Assembly (NCBI GenBank): GCA_020747015.1
Contig: JAGTJM010000009.1
Span: 744,001-808,000, forward strand
Length of the DNA: 64,000 nucleotides
DNA from: Pyrenochaeta sp. MPI-SDFR-AT-0127
Lineage: Eukaryota > Ascomycota > Dothideomycetes > Pleosporales > Cucurbitariaceae
Direction: 5' to 3'
Position numbers and translations under genes: made by a program. The notes under the pieces are model-generated. The model was not told the origin of the DNA, searched no databases, and saw only the letters and a program-made list of their open reading frames with translations. This document shows positions 59,078-64,000 of this stretch, in pieces (position 1 is the first letter of the stretch; each line of letters opens with the position of its first letter).

Positions 59078-59416
59078 TTATGTGACCAGTTTATCGCAAT
59101 TATTATCGATGCTACCGGAGGTCCAACGACACGCACCACCAAAAATATCTTCTATCACACCGTTGTAAATTCCGTTTGGTTCGTGATTACTTATCACATA
59201 TAGTCCGCAATAAGAAGAACGTAGCCACGCCTTGTTTTTCTCATGCACTACCTGAACAAGTGCAGGATTGGCACCATGGTAGACAGCTAGGATAGAGCTG
59301 CTCCATTGGTGTGTGGCTTCTTTGACAACCGGGTTCAATTGCTGCTGTTACATGAAGGAATTTTCTAAGCATGATGAAATACGTACTATAACAGTAAAGT
59401 CATGGGGTTGGGACAT
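59078..59416 (-). CDS. Possible small protein gene (spliced), hypothetical
   Basis: A short exon (59416-59387, MSQPHDFTVI) can be joined to 59344-59078 across a GTACGT ... CAG intron, giving about 98 residues. The second exon reads as a compact domain ending DIFGGACRWTSGSIDNNC plus a short tail, with three cysteines; this looks more protein-like than a random frame. There is no signal peptide in this model and no family is recognised. It may also be the 3' end of a longer gene or a remnant. It is convergent with the CE15 gene. Confidence 0.35.
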
Positions 59417-60823
59417 GACTGACTCTCAGATGGACAGGAGAGAGTTGCGAAATCCGAGAGGCAGCATTGGGTGAACGGGAGGGAGTGAAGGCAAGCCAAG
59501 CCGTCGGAACATTTTTTTCATTGCTTGTTTCTCTTCACCCAATGCGAGTCTTCCTAGGATAGAAAACTAGTGCATGCGGCACCGGAAAGAACGGGGTCTT
59601 TGATGAGATGTGGAGACCAGCTGATTCGATCCGAAACATGTGCGGGTCTGTCTGCTGCATTGTACCTCCATCGAAAAGCCAGTCGCTCTGATTCAGCAAC
59701 ACAGCAGCATACTCTAAACAATATACTGTCTTTATCATTTATCGAGCATATGGGCGGCTTTTATTCATTCAAGAGAAATGTCGGACGCTGAATGCTTGCG
59801 TTCGAGCTGGTGTTAGTGAAATACGCATTATTTATTCCAACCTAGAAATCGCAATCGATATTTCGTGGACATTCCACGGAAGCAGTGGAGACGCACCTGT
59901 TGTCAACTCCGAATCCATGAGGTGTGAAACATGCCAGACGGGAATCGGCTGGTGGAGGACTACGGAGCCAAGCCGAGCCCCGGGCTACGGGAGCTATTGA
60001 CACAGATAGATGAAGATGACGTGCAGGAGAACACACTCTACCACTGAAAGTGTACTGCTGCGCTTGCCTAGTCGGTTTGGGATTTGATGGTTGGGAAATT
60101 GTCTGACGCGTCGTCTACGCTCATCGATCGCGTTTCTGCAATCTAAGCGAGTTTTGGCTTAGTCGTACATACTCCACTGAATCTGCACTGCTGCCGTTTG
60201 ACTCTTTCTCGCAAACTTACAGCGTTGCTTTGTAAATCATCAAAAGAACGCATCTCAAATTGAAGTAGTTGCGGTCAGAGAAACATTGCATCAATGATTG
60301 GTGCCGATTAGAGGCACTTTGATCGCTCGTTATCGACCCATACTAAGGTTTCGTGCGACAATGTACAGACTCCTTCTGCTCAGACAGAAGTTTCGACTAT
60401 GTAAGATGCTTGTGCCAATCAAAAATCTCGATGAGGTGCAACTGGACTGGGCATGTTTCCAGGCCCACTAGCTACACCTTGAAACAGGCATTCCAACGAA
60501 TATCTTCCAATCTCCCGAGGCTTAGAACAACCTCGATGGAGCCGCTTCTGTCATATCTCCACTTCTTTAGCCTAGCAGCTGTACTTCAGCAAATGGCTAC
60601 CTAGAACACTGTTTCGTACATGTCAGTTTCCTGCTATAAAGCTACACTATGTCCAGCAGAAAGGTTTCTCTATCATTACATTCATTCAGTCTTTTCGACC
60701 ACTCCATTCTCTTCACATCCGCTTGAAGCGGCTCACGTTCTTTCATACCTTCATTGATCTCGAAGCTTCAGTTCCACACATTGCAATCTTCACCACACAC
60801 ACCAACCCAATTCCAAAGCAAAA
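59417..60823. other. Intergenic region, nothing recognised
   Basis: About 1.4 kb upstream of the second AA9 gene. The last 100 bp are C/A-rich leader. No convincing gene was found. Confidence 0.45.
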
Positions 60824-61780
60824 ATGCCTTCCAAGATCCAGGCCGCCGCTCTTCTCGGAGCTCTTGTCTCCTCCGTGAATGCCCACGGTATCCTTTCAGC
60901 CATTGACGTTGACGGCACCGCATTCACTGCATACAACCCATCCTTTCAGTACCAAACCCCTGCCCCAGAGGTCATCGAGTGGTCCTGTCCGGAATGCCTT
61001 GACAATGGATTTGTTGGTCCGGAAATGTACACCGATGTCTCCAAGATTGCATGCCACAAGGACGCTACGGCTGGCGCAAAGGTTGCAACAGTCAAGGCTG
61101 GAGGCAGCGTAGACATTCAATGGAACACCTGGCCTGAATCCCACGTTGGCCCAGTCATCGACTACATGGCGAAGGTTGACGATGCCACGTCCGCCACTTC
61201 AGCCGATTTGAAGTTCTTCAAGATCGACGAAGCCGGTTACACAGACGGCCAGTGGGCTGCATCGAAGCTCATTGCCAACAATCTGACTTGGTCCGTCACG
61301 GTCCCTTCGACCATTGCACCAGGACAATATGTGCTCCGCCACGAGATCATCGCGTTGCACTCGGCCGACCAGGAGAACGGCGCCCAGAACTACCCCAAGT
61401 GCATCAACTTGGAGGTCACTGGATCTGGAACGGAGAACCCGTCTGGAGTGACTGCCGACAAATTCTACACTCCCACTGATCCTGGCATCAAGGTCAACGT
61501 CTACTCAGGAGACCTCAGCAGCTACAAGATCCCCGGCCCCGCTCTATTCGGCGGATCTAGCTCGAACTCCACCAACGCAGTCCAGAATAAGGCGGCTGAC
61601 AGCACGCCTGTCGCCTCTGCTACCTCCCCTCAAGCTACCAGCGCCCCCACTGAGACTGGCAGCGCTGTTTCCGGCGAGGAGACATTCACTCTCGACACCT
61701 TTATTGCCTGGATTCAGGAGCAAGCCGGCTCCTCGACCGGTGCGAAGGTTCGCCGCCATCCTCGCGCTTTCCGTAACTAG
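60824..61780 (+). CDS. AA9 lytic polysaccharide monooxygenase (second copy)
   Basis: A single exon encodes 318 residues. A 20-residue signal peptide (MPSKIQAAALLGALVSSVNA) leaves His21 as the N-terminal copper ligand. The second His is in PESHVGPVIDYMAKV, and the axial Tyr is in NYPKCINLEV. The family RHEIIALH segment is present. After the catalytic domain (to about 245) comes a Ser/Thr/Ala-rich linker, then a short tail ending in basic residues, instead of a CBM1. Such extended tails occur in many AA9 proteins. It oxidises cellulose or other glucans outside the cell. It has no intron, unlike the copy at 34591-35348, and shares little sequence with it, so the two are not a recent duplication. 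Confidence 0.93.
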   Translation: MPSKIQAAALLGALVSSVNAHGILSAIDVDGTAFTAYNPSFQYQTPAPEVIEWSCPECLDNGFVGPEMYTDVSKIACHKDATAGAKVATVKAGGSVDIQWNTWPESHVGPVIDYMAKVDDATSATSADLKFFKIDEAGYTDGQWAASKLIANNLTWSVTVPSTIAPGQYVLRHEIIALHSADQENGAQNYPKCINLEVTGSGTENPSGVTADKFYTPTDPGIKVNVYSGDLSSYKIPGPALFGGSSSNSTNAVQNKAADSTPVASATSPQATSAPTETGSAVSGEETFTLDTFIAWIQEQAGSSTGAKVRRHPRAFRN

Positions 61781-62379
61781 ATCGCATTCTGTATTCCCTG
61801 ATGGTTGCATCTTAGTTGCCGTGGGCGTTTAGGAGGAGAAAACGAGATACGTCTAGCTGGACTTGCTCCAAAAGGAGTAGGACTACGCGGTGACATGATC
61901 TGGGACGAGATCTTTCACTTCTTGTACTTATTTTGTATCAAGTAGCATTAACTTGATACTTTTCAACTAAACCACAAGCGTTATCACATTCATTTCTACC
62001 AATCAACTTGCAATGGCGTGTGTGTATTTAGTGTATGGGACACAATAGCCTACACTTTTCTGAATTAGTAAAAGAAATCGTTCACATCTAGCTGGCTTTG
62101 CTAATCGGTACAAGTATGAAGAGCAAAGATGTGCTTTGATTCAAGCAATTTGCATGTTTACATGCCCTTCCGTTCGCTGGGTCTGATCACGCTATGCAAG
62201 CCCACTAGCACCGCTAGCGGTTTCGCTTAACTCAACGGACCCACAATCTACGACCCGTCCACAGAGCACTTATATCTGGTGTAAAGGCATTAAAATCTTA
62301 TCATTGCATTCCAAATTTCATTCGATACATGACTTTATATACATTTATCATTCCAAAATTGTCTATAACAAGTAACACA
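61781..62379. other. Intergenic region before the tRNA gene
   Basis: A 0.6-kb region holding the AA9 3' UTR and the upstream flank of tRNA-Glu. No other feature was recognised. Confidence 0.45.
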
Positions 62380-62386
62380 TCCGAAT

Positions 62387-62397
62387 TAGTCCATCGG
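62387..62397 (+). promoter_or_regulatory. Internal Pol III A-box of tRNA-Glu
   Basis: TAGTCCATCGG matches the A-box consensus TRGYNNANNNG at every fixed position. It lies in the D-arm as expected. Confidence 0.85.
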
Positions 62398-62464
62398 CTA
62401 GGATATCTCGCTTTCAAGTGGATCCGAGAAGAGCCGGGTTCGGTAAGCTATCCTAAATCTCCCC

Positions 62465-62473
62465 GTTCGATTC
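62465..62473 (+). promoter_or_regulatory. B-box copy inside the T-loop insertion
   Basis: GTTCGATTC inside the 53-nt insertion matches the TFIIIC B-box consensus GWTCRANNC. It is identical to the tRNA's own B-box, which the insertion splits into GTTCG (62438-62442) and ATTC (62496-62499). The insertion thus supplies an intact binding word 68 bp after the A-box. Confidence 0.7.
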
Positions 62474-62520
62474 TCGCTTCTAACAATTCGTCCAGATTCC
62501 CGGATTCGGAAAGTCATTTC

Positions 62521-62526
62521 TTTTTT
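62521..62526 (+). terminator. Pol III T6 terminator
   Basis: Six consecutive T residues lie nine bases after the discriminator base of tRNA-Glu, a normal RNA polymerase III stop signal. Confidence 0.8.
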
Positions 62527-64000
62527 GTCTTGGTATCTATTTTATCCTGGTATCTTTTTTGTCTTTCTGGATACTTGGAGCTGGCGGGAAGGTTATTACA
62601 ATATTGGTATGAGTCTCTGTTGAGGTAGACGCCAACAAGAAGCTTCAGTATCCATCTTTTTCTACTCTATGCTGACCTTGAACTACCTTTTCTGCTGCCA
62701 AATGATTTCAAACTATCGTCGTCTCTATGCGAGTGAACGTGGTCTTCGTCTTAGATAGATGCAAAGCTAAAAGTTTATTTCTCACAACCCTTCGCTGCAT
62801 AAGCGTGATACGTATTAAACTATATTTTCTTCCATAGTGACTAGAAGCAGTCCTTGAAAGTGTTTGAAGCCGCATAGTCACAATTCAGAAAAGGAACAGC
62901 CGTAGCACAGCGAGTGCGCTGATTACGATTGAACTACGATCAGGTTTGGCATATAAAATGGCACTCCTATATTGTGCGAAGCATTATTTGTACCAGTTGA
63001 TGCGTTAGGATTTGACTGGACAGCAATGACACTGTCATACGAGGCTGTCCTCCACCATGGGCATGATGGTGTAATGCTGCATTAGCAATGCAGGGTTGGT
63101 TCGTTCCACATGTCGAGAGCTTTGATAAACAGGCACCATAATGTTGAGGTTCCAGGGCCTTGGTATCGGATAGTAAACTTTCATGGTATAACGGAATGAA
63201 GTCCAAGAGTGTCAGGCGAGTATCAGGATAGAAGGGTCAGAAAAAGATTAAATATGAAACGCTGCAGTGACATTTGACATCTGACACTCGTCGGTCGTCG
63301 GCCGAACGGCGAAGAAGCTTCATCTTTTCATTCTCTTTAAATTATAATAAGAGTGCAAGGAAAAGAAAAGAAAAGAAATGGCCGACAAACTAACCCCCTG
63401 TCCTCGCGATACCACGGAACCCAAGAGTCCCAGCAATACCCTAATTCCTGGCCAAATAAAATAACGCTTTGGGGGAAATCAGTCGGCCCAAGGGGGGAAA
63501 GGGTCGCCAGCGCAAACGAATCATGAAACTCGGAAATGTACGGAAATTTGCCTCCCAAGGGTATAGTATTATAAGCGCACGTGATTATAGTTTTGGCGTG
63601 TTCCTTTCGAATTGTGTACGTGCGCGCTGCACAGCATCAATCCTGCGCCAATCCCCCACACACTGACCACCCCGACAACCCCGCGCAATGTATCTGCGCC
63701 CAGCGCACCGATAGCGGTTTTCGATAAGGAAATGAAGGTTGTTTGACGAATGAGACGATGGTGACGATGACAATCTGCAACCTGTCAGTTTTGATTTGGA
63801 TCATCTTTGAAGGAAAGTTATCGGCTGCTTTTCGCTGCCCGAACAGGATTTCCTTGCGCAGTGATGCAGGAGCAAGTGGAGCCGTGTTGTGTGGCGGTGC
63901 TTGCATCCTCGATCCACAATTACGGGATCCTACATACCTTCTGTTTTCAGAGTATCCAGCTCTTCCGAATTGCTGCCACGGAGCATGTTGGAGTTTGATT
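62527..64000. other. Right end of window, nothing recognised
   Basis: About 1.5 kb with no gene-like frame. It has an AAAAG pentanucleotide run at about 63358-63377. Confidence 0.4.

Larger units (their letters stand above)
62380..62511 (+). tRNA. tRNA-Glu(UUC) interrupted twice
   Basis: The acceptor stem TCCGAAT (62380-62386) pairs perfectly with ATTCGGA (62504-62510), followed by discriminator A. The D-arm is normal. The anticodon stem TCTCG/CGAGA (62406-62410, 62425-62429) carries loop CTTTCA+C with anticodon TTC (62413-62415). A 7-nt segment AGTGGAT (62417-62423) sits exactly at the canonical intron site 37/38. The T-stem CCGGG/CCCGG (62434-62438, 62499-62503) and loop TTCG+ATT form only if 62443-62495 (53 nt) is removed. 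That segment starts GTAAGC, has CTAAC at 62480-62484 and ends CAG, like a fungal spliceosomal intron. With both segments removed, every stem is complete. A T6 terminator follows. It is either a functional gene with an ectopic intron or a tRNA broken by an insertion. Confidence 0.85.

Noticed and set aside
34591..61780. The two AA9 genes as a recent duplication
   Set aside because: They differ in length, intron content and most of the sequence beyond copper-site motifs.
62434..62480. Alternative T-arm using the inner GTTCGATTC
   Set aside because: Bases flanking the inner B-box cannot form a 5-bp stem, while removing 62443-62495 gives a perfect T-arm and acceptor stem.
1..64000. CRISPR arrays, prophage, rRNA genes
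   Set aside because: No spaced identical repeats, phage genes or rRNA sequences were seen, as expected for fungal nuclear DNA.

Overview
The window is nuclear DNA of a filamentous ascomycete (Pezizomycotina, most likely a plant-associated Dothideomycete). The evidence is short introns with GTRNGY / CTAAC-like / YAG signals, a HET-domain gene, an F-box gene, two AA9 LPMOs, a CE15 esterase, and AT-rich patches without ORFs that look like RIP-mutated repeats. I rebuilt about 20 protein genes by joining exons by eye. In almost all of them the exon lengths sum to a multiple of three.

Layout. 0-18.5 kb: conserved housekeeping genes with unusually long introns and very long gene-free flanks: a seven-knuckle CCHC protein (GIS2/Byr3 type), the kinetochore protein Mif2/CENP-C, a Myb/SANT regulator and tubulin cofactor B. 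18.6-26.5 kb: secretory and glycan genes: a GT90/CAP10 transferase, a cytosolic GH85 endo-N-acetylglucosaminidase head-to-head with the HDEL receptor ERD2, and two small membrane proteins. 27-42 kb: metabolism: M1 aminopeptidase, nitrilase, DHH phosphoesterase with a PIP-like tail, AA9 LPMO, a divergent M20 N-carbamoyl amidohydrolase / dihydropyrimidinase pair, and a type-B carboxylesterase. 42-57 kb: accessory region: HET protein, broken 2EXR gene, beta-lactamase-like hydrolase, a 2 kb AT-rich RIP-like island with large inverted repeats, a modular secreted protein of unknown function, an F-box protein and a second AT-rich patch. 57-64 kb: CE15 glucuronoyl esterase, a possible small gene, a second AA9 LPMO and a tRNA gene.

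The most striking item is tRNA-Glu(UUC) at 62380-62511. It folds into a perfect tRNA only after two segments are removed: a 7-nt segment at the canonical 37/38 site, and a 53-nt insertion inside the T-loop. The insertion begins GTAAGC, has CTAAC before its end, finishes in CAG like a spliceosomal intron, and carries its own exact copy of the B-box that it splits.

How the genes work together: the dihydropyrimidinase and carbamoyl amidohydrolase catalyse consecutive steps of reductive pyrimidine or hydantoin breakdown and share a 386-bp promoter with two GATAAG motifs; the nearby nitrilase is also a nitrogen-releasing enzyme. ENGase and ERD2 both serve ER glycoprotein handling. The LPMOs and CE15 attack plant cell walls. 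Function calls rest on motifs recognised by eye; no database search was run.
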